Shown here in pieces: positions 24,724 through 33,120 of a DNA stretch of 64,000 bases (its first letter is position 1; the number at the start of each line of letters is the position of its first letter). Origin of the DNA: G963674835 sp963674835 (GTDB lineage Bacteria; Planctomycetota; Planctomycetia; Pirellulales; Thermoguttaceae). The stretch is from positions 1,798,001-1,862,000 of the forward strand of contig CAXXKC010000003.1 of assembly GCA_963674835.2 (NCBI GenBank), given 5' to 3'. A program made the translations under genes and the position numbers. Under the pieces are notes generated by a model. It was not told the origin of the DNA. It worked only from the letters and a program-made list of their open reading frames with translations, and did no database searches.

Positions 24724-25896
24724 ATGAACTCGCTGAAGAACGTTTTCATCATCGCCCTGCTGGCGGCGGTTGGCTACGGAGTCTATTTCACGCTGAATAA
24801 CAAGGCGCCGACGAATCCTCCTCCGGGAGTTGCGGAAGGCTGGGGCGGCCCGGTGCAGGTGGACATGCCGTCATCGGCCACGACGGTGCCTCCGTTTGGG
24901 GCGAACACGGCCAACACCGAGGCCCCGCTCGCCGGTGCGAACGTACCTGCGGCTGCTGCACTGTCTACTGCACCGCCGTTTGTCGGTCTAGGGGCCGGCG
25001 CCCCTTCGGAGAGCACACCGTCAGCGGCGGGGGCACCGGCGCCACCGCAAGGCGGCTTGGGTGCCCCTTCAGCAAGTGTTGCGGCTCATGTGAATCCGGC
25101 CATCGGTGGCGCGATTCCCTCGCCGGCGGCACCGCCCGCAGCGACCGCGCAACCGCCGGCGCCCGAGAGCCCGGCGTCGGGCCAGGTTCGCGAGGAGTTC
25201 CTGAGCTTCATGAACATGGCGCGGACGAAATTGGACGCTGGGAACTGGGAGGAAGTTCACCGCGTGTTGACCGGTTGGTACGGGAATCCGCATCTGACTC
25301 CTGCGGAGTCGGCCCAGTTGAATGAGCTGCTGGACCAAGTCGCTGGAACCGTGATCTACTCGCGGCAATGCCTGGTTGAAAACGCCCACCAAGTGCAGCC
25401 GGGTGAGACGCTGGAACAGATCGCCGATTCGTGTCGGATACCATGGGAACTGTTAGCGAAAATCAACGGTATTCGCGATCCGCAATCCGTGCGTCCTGGC
25501 CAGCAACTCAAGGTGGTCCGCGGCCCGTTCCAGGCGGTTATCCTGCTGGGTGCCCACGAACTGACGCTGATGCTGGGCGACTGCTATGCAGGCCGGTTCC
25601 CGATCGGCATTGGGAAAGAGCACCAGCCGGCTGAGGGCACGTACGTCGTCAAGGACAAGAGAAAGAACCCGACCTACTACGGCGCCGGCGGCATTACGAT
25701 TGACGCCAACGATCCGAACAATCCCCTAGGAGAGCGATGGATCGGACTCGGTGACCAGGTTGGAATTCACGGCACCAATGACCCGAAGAGCGTCGGCGGG
25801 AATCAGAGCGCCGGCTCGGTCTGCCTGGGAAACCGGGACATTGACGACGTGTTCGATATCCTCTCGGTCGGCTCGCGCGTGGTCGTTCGCCGCTAG
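24724..25896 (+). CDS. LysM and YkuD (L,D-transpeptidase-like) domain protein
   Basis: 390 aa from the ATG at 24724, with AGGAGG 6 nt upstream. One N-terminal membrane segment (NVFIIALLAAVGYGVYFTL) is followed by an Ala/Pro-rich linker (about residues 30-155) and a helical region. A LysM peptidoglycan-binding domain comes next (HQVQPGETLEQIADSC to SVRPGQQLKVV), then a C-terminal YkuD domain. The YkuD histidine is present (H349, GIHGTNDPKSVGG). The active-site segment reads SAGSVCLGNRD instead of S-H-G-C: a serine (S365) is at the usual cysteine place and the cysteine is C367. Activity is therefore uncertain. Confidence 0.85.
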   Translation: MNSLKNVFIIALLAAVGYGVYFTLNNKAPTNPPPGVAEGWGGPVQVDMPSSATTVPPFGANTANTEAPLAGANVPAAAALSTAPPFVGLGAGAPSESTPSAAGAPAPPQGGLGAPSASVAAHVNPAIGGAIPSPAAPPAATAQPPAPESPASGQVREEFLSFMNMARTKLDAGNWEEVHRVLTGWYGNPHLTPAESAQLNELLDQVAGTVIYSRQCLVENAHQVQPGETLEQIADSCRIPWELLAKINGIRDPQSVRPGQQLKVVRGPFQAVILLGAHELTLMLGDCYAGRFPIGIGKEHQPAEGTYVVKDKRKNPTYYGAGGITIDANDPNNPLGERWIGLGDQVGIHGTNDPKSVGGNQSAGSVCLGNRDIDDVFDILSVGSRVVVRR

Positions 25897-25934
25897 TGCG
25901 TGTCGCACTTGACTGTGGCGTTCGCGGCGGCGTG
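25894..25934 (+). repeat. Post-stop repeat element, copy 1
   Basis: The 41 bases from the TAG stop of the LysM-YkuD gene match 33 of 41 bases found at the stop of the GHMP kinase gene (47450-47490). AGTGCG (25895-25900) and CGCACT (25904-25909) form a small hairpin. A weaker third copy begins at 25978 (TAGTGCACGTCGC). Confidence 0.4.
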
Positions 25935-26048
25935 TTCCGAAAGCGAAATACACGCTACCGTTACGCCGAATGCGCTCTAGTGCACGTCGCGATCGATTGC
26001 AGTAATGGCGGCAGCACACTGCCGGGATTGTACAGCGTCATCGAGCGA

Positions 26049-27020
26049 TCACTGGGCGCCCACTGGAACTGCCGGGGCAATGTTGTATTGCAGCGTGTAG
26101 GTGTCGGCAGGGCTGCTCTTGGACTTGTCCAGCAGGGGTGAATAGGCTTCGATGGCGATCTTGTTCTCGTCGGGCTTGAAACGCATCAGCGCCAGCCAGC
26201 CGTCGCCGCCGTTGGGCAGCCCCTGGTAGTCGACAAGGATCTCGTGGACGGGCTTGCCGGCTTCGTTCGTGCTGGTCTGGTGGCCGGTGCCGATCACGTG
26301 TCCGCTCACGACCATGAAGATGTTGGGGTGTTTGCGGATGAGCTTCTGCCAGATCATCTCACCGCAGTTGCCGACGAGCTCCTTGGTCTTGGAGCACTTG
26401 GTGTCGCGGCCGTCGGGTCGCATGTAGCAGTGCGTGGCCACGATGACGTGATCCTGGGGATGCTCTTCGATGACTCGGCCCGCCCACTGAAGCATGGCGT
26501 CGGTCGGCGAGTATTCCAGGCTGACGACCATGAATCGCATGCCGTTGGCTTCGAAGAAGCAGAAGTTGTTCTCGTTGCCTTGGCCGAGGTGACCGCCGTA
26601 CCAATCGCGGTCCTTGAAGCGTGTTGGGGAGAAATACTTGTTGAAGCGGGTCGTTCCCCGCGTCATGACATCGCCATTGCGATCAAGGTCGTGGTTACCG
26701 GGCGTAATACTGTACGGGACGACTCCGTCGAGGACGGCGTGTGCGCGATCGGCATTTTCCCACTGCTGCTGCACGCCGAAGCGATTGACGACATCGCCGA
26801 GATGAATGGCGAAGCGGATGTTTTCCGACTGTGCGTGATCCTTGATCCACTGGGTTTGAGCGACGTAGGTTTGCGGATGGGACTCGGAGTAGAACTGTGT
26901 GTCGGGGAGCAGCACGACCGTGAAGCAGGAGGGTTCGGCCGCCGAGATCCATGTGGCGGCCACCATGAGAAGCGCGATGGAGACCAAGCAGCGCAAGCCG
27001 TTGCGATTGAATCGATTCAT
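26049..27020 (-). CDS. Exported metallophosphoesterase
   Basis: 323 aa. A signal peptide (CLVSIALLMVAATWISAAEP) is followed by a calcineurin-like phosphoesterase domain. The metal ligands are visible in order: LLPDTQFY, HLGDVVN, ITPGNHDLDRNGD, ATHCYM and VVSGHVIGTGHQ. A purine-rich AGAGGGA lies upstream of the ATG. It is probably a periplasmic phosphodiesterase or phosphatase; the substrate cannot be told. It converges with the LysM-YkuD gene. Confidence 0.9.
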   Translation of the reverse strand: MNRFNRNGLRCLVSIALLMVAATWISAAEPSCFTVVLLPDTQFYSESHPQTYVAQTQWIKDHAQSENIRFAIHLGDVVNRFGVQQQWENADRAHAVLDGVVPYSITPGNHDLDRNGDVMTRGTTRFNKYFSPTRFKDRDWYGGHLGQGNENNFCFFEANGMRFMVVSLEYSPTDAMLQWAGRVIEEHPQDHVIVATHCYMRPDGRDTKCSKTKELVGNCGEMIWQKLIRKHPNIFMVVSGHVIGTGHQTSTNEAGKPVHEILVDYQGLPNGGDGWLALMRFKPDENKIAIEAYSPLLDKSKSSPADTYTLQYNIAPAVPVGAQ

Positions 27021-27218
27021 GGAGACATCCCTCTCAGGTTGAGTTTACGAGCGACCGATCCCGTCAGCCCGCGCCGCGACGACGGCGAGGGCCGCAATGT
27101 ACCACCTGTGCCAGGGTAACCCACGGGAGTCTGCGACACAAGCAAGAAGCCGCGGACAGGGTTTTCTCCGGTTGTACGGAGTCGGGTTTCACTGCCGGGA
27201 GAGGATGCTATCGGAGCC

Positions 27219-28085
27219 CTAGGGCTCGTAGTCCTTGCGGAAACCGTAGTAGCGGTTGCGGTGGTCGAAGTCGGCGTCGGTCAGGCCGACATTGAGCTGG
27301 ATATCGCGGAAGGTGTACTCCTCGATGAGCATCGGCTGGCCGCCTTCGTGACGGGGCCAATCGTACGAGGCATACCGGATGGGCAACTGCAGTTCGTCGT
27401 CGATGAAGATCTGGGCGACGCAATAGCGAAAGTAATCGCGCCGCTCGGGGTGCTTGACTTCGATGTACGTGCACGAGCGGCCGTCGATCTTGGCGCTGGG
27501 CCGAATGCTCACTTCGCACTCACCGTGTTGCAGATCTTCGCGGGCGACCTCGAGCAGTCGGATGATCATGTTGCGGATACCGACCTCTGTGATCGGATAG
27601 TGCGATTCCTGCATTGCAAGGTCGCTTCGCGGATCGAGGGAGGTCGTAACGTAAGCGAAACGTTCGCCTCCGCGCCGAACGATCATCTTGCCCTTGTTCC
27701 TTCCTTCGACGTAGATCACCTCTCGTCCCGCGAGTTGCTGGGGCTGCAGGTAACGAATGTAGACAGAGAACGGGGTGACGACCTGACCGTCGCGACGCTG
27801 TTCGGGACGGACCTTGAGGAACAGGTACTGATAGCCGGTCAGGGCACCATCGATGCGTTCCCGTTTGACAAGGATGCAAGTGTAGTCGCGAATCTGGCTG
27901 TCGAGTTGATCGAGCCGCTGTTGGGCGAGACGTACGACCGGCATGAGAGGATGTTCGTCGGTCTGAGCCCGTGCGGAGGCGTCGGGTTGAGAAGGGATTG
28001 CCGCCGCCAGCACGCCGGCCAGCCAACACTGCGATGTGGTCGACAGAACGAGATAGCCGAACAGGATTCGCACAAATGCAACCAT
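27219..28085 (-). CDS. DUF1571 family exported protein
   Basis: 288 aa from the ATG at 28085; the longer frame upstream is unlike the family. An N-terminal signal or anchor is present (ILFGYLVLSTTSQCWLAGVL). Conserved blocks include RDYTCILVKRERIDG, FSVYIRYLQPQQLAGREVIY and CTYIEVKHPERRDYFRYCVA. The last block and VEEYTFRDI-like strands suggest a LolA/outer-membrane lipoprotein-sorting-like fold. DUF1571 is common in planctomycetes and has no assigned function. Confidence 0.82.
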   Translation of the reverse strand: MVAFVRILFGYLVLSTTSQCWLAGVLAAAIPSQPDASARAQTDEHPLMPVVRLAQQRLDQLDSQIRDYTCILVKRERIDGALTGYQYLFLKVRPEQRRDGQVVTPFSVYIRYLQPQQLAGREVIYVEGRNKGKMIVRRGGERFAYVTTSLDPRSDLAMQESHYPITEVGIRNMIIRLLEVAREDLQHGECEVSIRPSAKIDGRSCTYIEVKHPERRDYFRYCVAQIFIDDELQLPIRYASYDWPRHEGGQPMLIEEYTFRDIQLNVGLTDADFDHRNRYYGFRKDYEP

Positions 28086-28644
28086 GATTCTTCGCTGCCT
28101 GATTTGTGACTTCGGCCGGATCTTAGGGCGCGGTGCGTCCGACAGGTCGGCGGAGCGCCGGAGGGTCCGGGGGCCGAGGGCATGGGCCCAGGCGCCTATC
28201 GATTTCGGCGAGGTCCGACCATGGACAATTGTAGGACACGTAGGGGCGTGAGCAACTCGATCCCCGGCCAAGTGGGCATCGGTGGGCGCGAGCCACGGCG
28301 CACCATCGCTTCCAGGGCGACATCCACCCTGGGTTGCATTGCCAACCCAGCCGGCAAACTAACGGGCAACCTGAAGGTGGCGGGTCCCCAGACGCCACGA
28401 CCGGCCCAGTCGGCCGAATTCATTCCTGGGGGCTTGGAAGGCATGTAAATGTTCGGCGGATTGTAACGATCATGTACGGCTGCACCTACGATGTGTAAGC
28501 AGGCGAATCGACGGTGTTAAGCACATCGCTGCGAAGGCTGACTTCGTGGGTCGGAACGCGCTGAAGCACCATGCGAGCGAGGGGCGGAGGCGAACCCAGG
28601 GCCGTCCGATTCGGTCCTGTTTCCGGCGTGCCTCGTGGGCACCC
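28086..28644. other. Divergent intergenic region
   Basis: About 560 bases upstream of the ilvB promoter and of DUF1571. Open frames are short and unlike any family. The segment just before the ilvB promoter turns AT-richer. No T-box, leader peptide rich in branched-chain residues or other attenuator was recognised. Confidence 0.4.
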
Positions 28645-28673
28645 TTGAAAAGCGCCAATGACGGGCGTATTCT
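28645..28673 (+). promoter_or_regulatory. Sigma70-like promoter for ilvB
   Basis: TTGAAA (-35, 28645-28650), 17-nt spacer, TATTCT (-10, 28668-28673). The transcript would start near 28680 and begin with a hairpin, GGCAAA-ACCA-TTTGCC (28684-28699), before AGGAG (28722-28726) and the GTG start. Confidence 0.55.
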
Positions 28674-28735
28674 AAATTGTTTGGGCAAAACCATTTGCCT
28701 GTATTTCACCGTGAGACAAATAGGAGTTGAAGATC

Positions 28736-30526
28736 GTGGCCACGGCAACCAATCAACCGACTGCAACTGGCGGAAAGGCGACCTGTCTGGAAATGACCAG
28801 CGGAGCCGACATCGTCGTTCAGTCGCTGGTCAATCATGGCGTGACGACGGTCTTTGCGTATCCCGGGGGAGCCAGTATGCCCCTGCACCAGGCGTTGACC
28901 CGGTTCCGCGACAAGATTCGGGTGATGTTGCCGCGGCATGAGCAAGGCGGGGGCTTCGCTGCGCAGGGTTACGCCCGGTCGACGGGGAAAGTGGGCGTTT
29001 GTTTTGCGACTAGCGGTCCGGGAGCAACCAACCTGGTGACGTCCATCGCCGATGCGAAGTTGGACAGTGTTCCGATGGTGGCCATCACCGGGCAAGTTGG
29101 CACGTCGGTGATCGGCACGGACGCTTTCCAAGAGACCCCGATCGTCGAAGTGTGCCGCAGCGTGACGAAGCATCATTACCTGGTGACGGACGTCAAGGAT
29201 CTGGCGCGGGTGATGCGCGAGGCGTTTTACATCGCCACGACCGGACGTCCGGGCCCCGTGTTGGTCGACTTGCCCAAGAACGTGCAGTTCGCGCAGACCG
29301 TGCCCGACTACGACGTGCCGATGGACTTGCCCGGGTATCGCGGCGAACCACCGTTGGCGAGCGCTGATGACATCCAGAAGATGGCGGAGGCGATCAGCAA
29401 TAGCAAACGTCCGTTGATTTACGCCGGTGGCGGAGTGATCACGTCGGGGGCGGCTGCGGAACTTCTGAAGCTGGTGGAGAAGACGGGCATACCCGTCACC
29501 ACAACGCTCATGGGCATCGGCGGGTTTCCTGGCGATCATCCCTTGTGTTTGGACATGCTGGGCATGCATGGGAGCGTGTACTCGAACCTGGCCGTGAGTG
29601 AGGCGGACCTGCTGTTGGCTCTTGGTGTGCGTTTCGACGACCGAGTGACGGGCAAGGTGGCGGAGTTCGCGAAGAATGGCAGGATTGTCCACGTGGAGAT
29701 CGATCCCTCGGAAGTCAACAAGATCAAGGAGGCCAATATCCCGGTCATAAGTGACGTGCGGTATGCGTTGGCCGAACTGAATGAGGTGGTCAAGCCGCCG
29801 AAGGATCTGGACGATTGGCACAAGCGTTTGGAGGCCTGGAAAGAGGCAGATCCGTTCCATTATGACGAAGAGTACCAGGGTATCCTGCCACAGCATGCCA
29901 TCCGTGAGTTGTCGAATCTGACCCGAGATCGCGACACGATCATTGCGACAGGCGTGGGGCAGCACCAGATGTGGTCGGCCCAGTTTTTCAAGTTTCGCCA
30001 GCCACGGACCTGGCTTTCGAGTGCGGGTTTGGGGACGATGGGCTTCGGGCTCCCGGCAGCCATTGGAGCGAAGATCGCGCATCCGGACAAGCTTGTGGTC
30101 GACATTGACGGCGACGGCAGTTTTCAGATGAACATCCAGGAGATGGGAACCTGTTACTGCGAGAAGGTGCCGGTGAAAGTGCTGTTGCTGAACAATCAGC
30201 ACCTGGGCATGGTTGTGCAGTGGGAGGACCGTTTCCACGCGTCGAACCGTGCTCACACGTACCTTGGCCCCATCGACCATCCGGAAGCCATCGGTCGAGG
30301 CAAGGGAATTGGCCCTGAAGAGCGCTATCCCGATTTCATCACGATCGCCAAGGGTTATGGCTGGCGTGCGAGGCACGTGCGCAAGAAGTCGGAGCTGACC
30401 GACGCCTTGAAGGAGATGATCGATTCTCCGGAACCGTTCCTGCTCGACGTGGCGGTGCCCTACCAAGAGCACGTCCTGCCGATGATCCCAGCCGGGATGA
30501 CCGTTCGCGAGCTAATTCGGGAATAG
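28736..30526 (+). CDS. ilvB: Acetolactate synthase large (catalytic) subunit
   Basis: Makes acetolactate or acetohydroxybutyrate from pyruvate, the first common step of branched-chain amino-acid synthesis. The GTG at 28736 is preferred (AGGAG 9 nt upstream), giving 596 aa; a TTG at 28727 touches that site. The ThDP-activating glutamate is in LPRHEQGGGFAAQGYAR. The ThDP/Mg motif runs from VDIDGDGSFQMNIQEM to LLLNNQHLGMV, and FAD-region motifs such as ATSGPGATN are present. No ilvN regulatory subunit gene follows; instead an IS630-type element lies 89 nt downstream. Confidence 0.95.
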   Translation: MATATNQPTATGGKATCLEMTSGADIVVQSLVNHGVTTVFAYPGGASMPLHQALTRFRDKIRVMLPRHEQGGGFAAQGYARSTGKVGVCFATSGPGATNLVTSIADAKLDSVPMVAITGQVGTSVIGTDAFQETPIVEVCRSVTKHHYLVTDVKDLARVMREAFYIATTGRPGPVLVDLPKNVQFAQTVPDYDVPMDLPGYRGEPPLASADDIQKMAEAISNSKRPLIYAGGGVITSGAAAELLKLVEKTGIPVTTTLMGIGGFPGDHPLCLDMLGMHGSVYSNLAVSEADLLLALGVRFDDRVTGKVAEFAKNGRIVHVEIDPSEVNKIKEANIPVISDVRYALAELNEVVKPPKDLDDWHKRLEAWKEADPFHYDEEYQGILPQHAIRELSNLTRDRDTIIATGVGQHQMWSAQFFKFRQPRTWLSSAGLGTMGFGLPAAIGAKIAHPDKLVVDIDGDGSFQMNIQEMGTCYCEKVPVKVLLLNNQHLGMVVQWEDRFHASNRAHTYLGPIDHPEAIGRGKGIGPEERYPDFITIAKGYGWRARHVRKKSELTDALKEMIDSPEPFLLDVAVPYQEHVLPMIPAGMTVRELIRE

Positions 30527-30570
30527 GTTGCGGCCGAGGGAAGATTGCAGCCGGTCCGCCTGGTGGCCTC

Positions 30571-30591
30571 CGTCGTCTCGAGGTGACGACG
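30571..30591 (+). terminator. Possible terminator hairpin after ilvB
   Basis: CGTCGTC (30571-30577) and GACGACG (30585-30591) form a 7-bp stem with a 7-nt loop, 45 nt after the ilvB stop. There is no T-run, so it is at best a weak terminator. Confidence 0.3.
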
Positions 30592-30615
30592 AAGGTCGTC
30601 TCAAGGCATCCGTTA

Positions 30616-30640
30616 TTGACGGTCGCAGAAGTAGTGAACT
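30616..30640 (+). repeat. IS630 left terminal inverted repeat
   Basis: The left end begins TTGACGGTCGCAGAAGTAGT. It matches the reverse complement of the right end (31691-31715) at 19 of the first 22 positions, including a 16-base perfect core (30622-30637). Confidence 0.85.
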
Positions 30641-30669
30641 GATTTACAGGTCGGTTCGTATGGGTATGC

Positions 30670-31688
30670 ATGGGACGAACACTTGGAACCAAGGCGGAGC
30701 AAGAAGCTCGGCGTGTCGCAGCCGGCCGGCTTCTTCTGGCCGGCAGCAAGAGCATCGACGTGGCTTGCGCTTTGAATGTAGCGACCTCGTCGGTTGGGCG
30801 ATGGAAAGCGATTGTCCAATGCCAAGGCCTCGAAGGCCTGCGGACCAAGTCGCCCACCGGGCGACCACCCAAGTTGCCCAAGGCACGATTGAAAACGCTC
30901 ACACGCATCCTTCTCAAGGGCGCCCTGGCTGCCGGATTTTCGTCCGATCTGTGGACCGGGAAACGCGTCGCTCAAGTCATTCGCCAAAGATTCAACGTCG
31001 ACTACCATCCCCATCATGTGCTGAAGATCCTCCGGCAACTGACCCTAACACTGCAAAAACCGCAGCGTCGAGCACGACAACAAGACCCCGACGCACTGGA
31101 GCGTTGGCGAAACGTCGAGTGGCCGCGGATAAAAAAGGGGCGGCCCGTTGGCGTCGGCCGATAGTGTTTTTGGACGAATCCGGCTTCCTGCTTCAGCCGA
31201 CCGTCCGTCGAACCTGGGCACCATCGGGGCGGACGCCCATCTTGGTCGAATCGGCCCGGCGTGATCGACTCTCGGCGATCGGAGCCTTTTCGATTTCGCC
31301 TCTTCGCCGACGAATGGACTTCTTTTTTCAGTTGCACGGCCGCAACATCGACACGTCGCTTCTGATCGCGTTCCTGCGTAGCCTGCACCGTCGTTTTCGG
31401 CGTCGGCTTGTGCTCGTCTGGGACAATCTCCCTGCCCATTTCAAGACGGCCAAGTATTTCGCGATCAAGCATCCGTCTTGGTTCCGCTTCGAACCCTTGC
31501 CGTCCTACCGTCCCGAGTTGAATCCGGTGGAAGGCGTGTGGAGCTACGTCAAACACGGGTGCCAAGCCAACTTCGCGCCCACCGACGCCCACCATCTCCG
31601 CCAACAAACCACCCATTCCCTGTCGTCTCTCCGCCGCAATCAGAATCTCTTGCCCCGTTTCCTCGAACACACAAAACTCCTGCTCTAA
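30670..31688 (+). CDS. IS630 family transposase (orfA/orfB, -1 frameshift)
   Basis: OrfA (30670-31164) encodes 164 aa with helix-turn-helix regions (KSIDVACALNVATSSVGRW, GKRVAQVIRQRFNVDYHPHH). OrfB, in the -1 frame and ending at 31688, carries the DDE catalytic domain: FLDESGFLLQPT, LVWDNLPAHF and RPELNPVEGVWSYVKH. The frames overlap at A-AAA-AAG (31131-31137), in the exact phase for -1 slippage. Slippage gives a fused protein of about 339 aa, the normal size for IS630 transposases. All catalytic acidic residues are present. Without slippage only the DNA-binding part would be made. Confidence 0.88.
31131..31137 (+). promoter_or_regulatory. Programmed -1 ribosomal frameshift site A6G
   Basis: The heptamer A AAA AAG sits with its codons in the orfA frame (ATA AAA AAG). 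A -1 slip continues directly into the orfB DDE domain at 31137. A short stem, CGGCC (31141-31145) with GGCCG (31156-31160), begins 3 nt downstream and could stimulate slippage. The orfA frame ends at a TAG (31162-31164). Confidence 0.75.
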
Positions 31689-31690
31689 TG

Positions 31691-31715
31691 GACTCACTAC
31701 TTCTGCGACACTCAG
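31691..31715 (-). repeat. IS630 right terminal inverted repeat
   Basis: Read on the minus strand this end begins CTGAGTGTCGCAGAAGTAGT and carries the same perfect 16-base core as the left end. The TA target duplication follows at 31716-31717. Confidence 0.85.
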
Positions 31716-31717
31716 TA

Positions 31718-31960
31718 ATTGCCCGCTACGTCGACTCGCTCGGCTACCGTGACTACTACACGGGAGTCCTGTTCTGTCCGAGCTACATCGAGATGGATCT
31801 GCGGCTGGCATGGCGGCCGCGCGAACACCTGGAACTGGCCCTGGTGGGGCAGAACCTGCTGGACAGTCATCACTACGAGTTCGTGCCATCGCTGGACATG
31901 TTTTCGCCGCTGAACGAAGTGCCACGCAGCGTCTATGGATCGGTCGCATGGCGGTATTGA
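31718..31960 (+). pseudogene. C-terminal remnant of a TonB-dependent receptor
   Basis: Directly after the IS target duplication, an open frame of 80 codons ends at 31960. It reads as the last strands of an outer-membrane receptor: DLRLAWRPREHLELALVGQN, LLDSHHYEF, then EVPRSVYGSVAWRY with a terminal aromatic residue. No start codon, plug or barrel sequence precedes it, and none lies on the other side of the IS (only 88 bases to ilvB). The rest of the gene, several hundred codons, is missing. The IS probably took part in a deletion or rearrangement here. Confidence 0.75.
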
Positions 31961-32009
31961 GGCATGGCGCAATGCGACGGATCCGCCGGCGTGCACGGTT
32001 CGCGAGTCG

Positions 32010-32999
32010 TCAGCTCAGGGCGTAGAACCGCATTGCGTTGTCGTGCCAGAGTTTGCGTTGGTCCTGGGTGGGTCGCTGGCCGACGATGGCGTGGAGGGCG
32101 GCGACCCATTGAAGCAGACTGGCACCCCGGGTACAGACGGGCCAGTCGCCGGCAAAGATCACGCGATCGGGACCGAACGAATCGAGGCAGTGGTTCACGA
32201 TCGGCGCGAGGTCGTCGGGCGTCCAGTCGGGCTCGACGCGCGAGATGATGCCGGAGATCTTGCAGACGACCTTCTTGCGGCGTCCCAGTTCGGCGACGGC
32301 GCGTTTCCAGGAATCGATCGCTTCGGTCTGCTGCGGTGACCGAAACCATGCCGGGTTTGCGTTGCCGCAGTGATCCAGAACGAATGACATGCCGGGACAC
32401 CGGTCGACGATCTTGACGCCTTCGGCGAGCGTTTCGGGGGGCATGCACAAGTCGAACCGGAGTCCCAGATCGCCGAGCAACCGCAGATCGTCGAGGAATG
32501 GCTTCGAGAGATGGAAGCCCTTCTGGATGGCGTCGGCCGGGAGGATCCAGCGGACTCCTTTGATCTCGGGACGTTTTGCATAGCGGCGGATGTAGGGGGC
32601 GAACGACGCGTGGCCCGGCCGTCCGCCGATGACGGCAGCGATTGTTGGGGTATCGCCTCGCTGGCAAAGGTCGAGCACATAGCGGGCCTCAGCGTCGAGT
32701 TCGTGCTCGTCGGCAGCCACTTCCATATAGACGGCCTTGACGTGTAGCCCACGCGTGGCCTCGCGATAGTCCTTTGTTACGAAACTGCGGTTGAGCCGGT
32801 CGGACGACTTGACCCAACGAAGGTGCAGTACGTCGAGGTCCCAGAGATGTTGGTGGGTGTCGATGACGGGACCACGAGGCAGCCGGTCGAGGTCCGGCGC
32901 ATCGGACGGCGCGGCGGCTACCGTGGAAGAGCCGATTGTCCCGGCGGCCAGTGCAGCCGCGGCGGTTTGGCGCAAGAACTCCCGTCGAGGAATCGTCAT
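32010..32999 (-). CDS. Amidohydrolase (COG3618-type), Tat-exported
   Basis: 329 aa from the ATG at 32999. A twin-arginine signal (IPRREFLRQTAAAALAAG) is present. The TIM-barrel metal-dependent hydrolase domain starts with GPVIDTHQHLWDLDVLH. Further motifs are EIKGVRWILP, MSFVLDHCGNANP and RVIFAGDWPVC, as in lactonases of the fuconolactonase/rhamnonolactonase group. It probably hydrolyses a sugar lactone or similar compound outside the cytoplasm. No sugar-catabolic neighbours help to fix the substrate. Confidence 0.85.
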   Translation of the reverse strand: MTIPRREFLRQTAAAALAAGTIGSSTVAAAPSDAPDLDRLPRGPVIDTHQHLWDLDVLHLRWVKSSDRLNRSFVTKDYREATRGLHVKAVYMEVAADEHELDAEARYVLDLCQRGDTPTIAAVIGGRPGHASFAPYIRRYAKRPEIKGVRWILPADAIQKGFHLSKPFLDDLRLLGDLGLRFDLCMPPETLAEGVKIVDRCPGMSFVLDHCGNANPAWFRSPQQTEAIDSWKRAVAELGRRKKVVCKISGIISRVEPDWTPDDLAPIVNHCLDSFGPDRVIFAGDWPVCTRGASLLQWVAALHAIVGQRPTQDQRKLWHDNAMRFYALS

Positions 33000-33120
33000 G
33001 GCGTGGCTCCGGGAAGGACGCAAGATGCGGCGACAAACCGCATTTTACGCTCGGGGAGCATCGGTGGGCAAGTTGCCCGTCGCAACGGTATGTACTGCCG
33101 GTCGTTGGCGTCGAAACCTG

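Larger units (their letters stand above)
30616..31715 (+). mobile_element. IS630-type insertion sequence, complete
   Basis: A 1100-bp element flanked by a TA dinucleotide on both sides (30614-30615 and 31716-31717), the target duplication of the IS630/Tc1-mariner group. Its ends are inverted repeats sharing GTCGCAGAAGTAGTGA (19 of the first 22 bases match). It carries one DDE transposase encoded in two frames joined by an A6G slippage site. Both ends and the coding regions look intact, so insertion may be recent. It lies between ilvB and a fragment of a TonB-dependent receptor gene. Confidence 0.88.

Noticed and set aside
28706..30472. 588-codon minus-strand frame opposite ilvB
   Set aside because: It is the exact shadow of a well-conserved enzyme gene, with His/Arg-rich random-looking sequence.
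30528..31130. Upstream part of the orfB frame as an independent gene
   Set aside because: Only the segment after the slippage site resembles a transposase. The upstream part overlaps orfA and crosses the IS left end.
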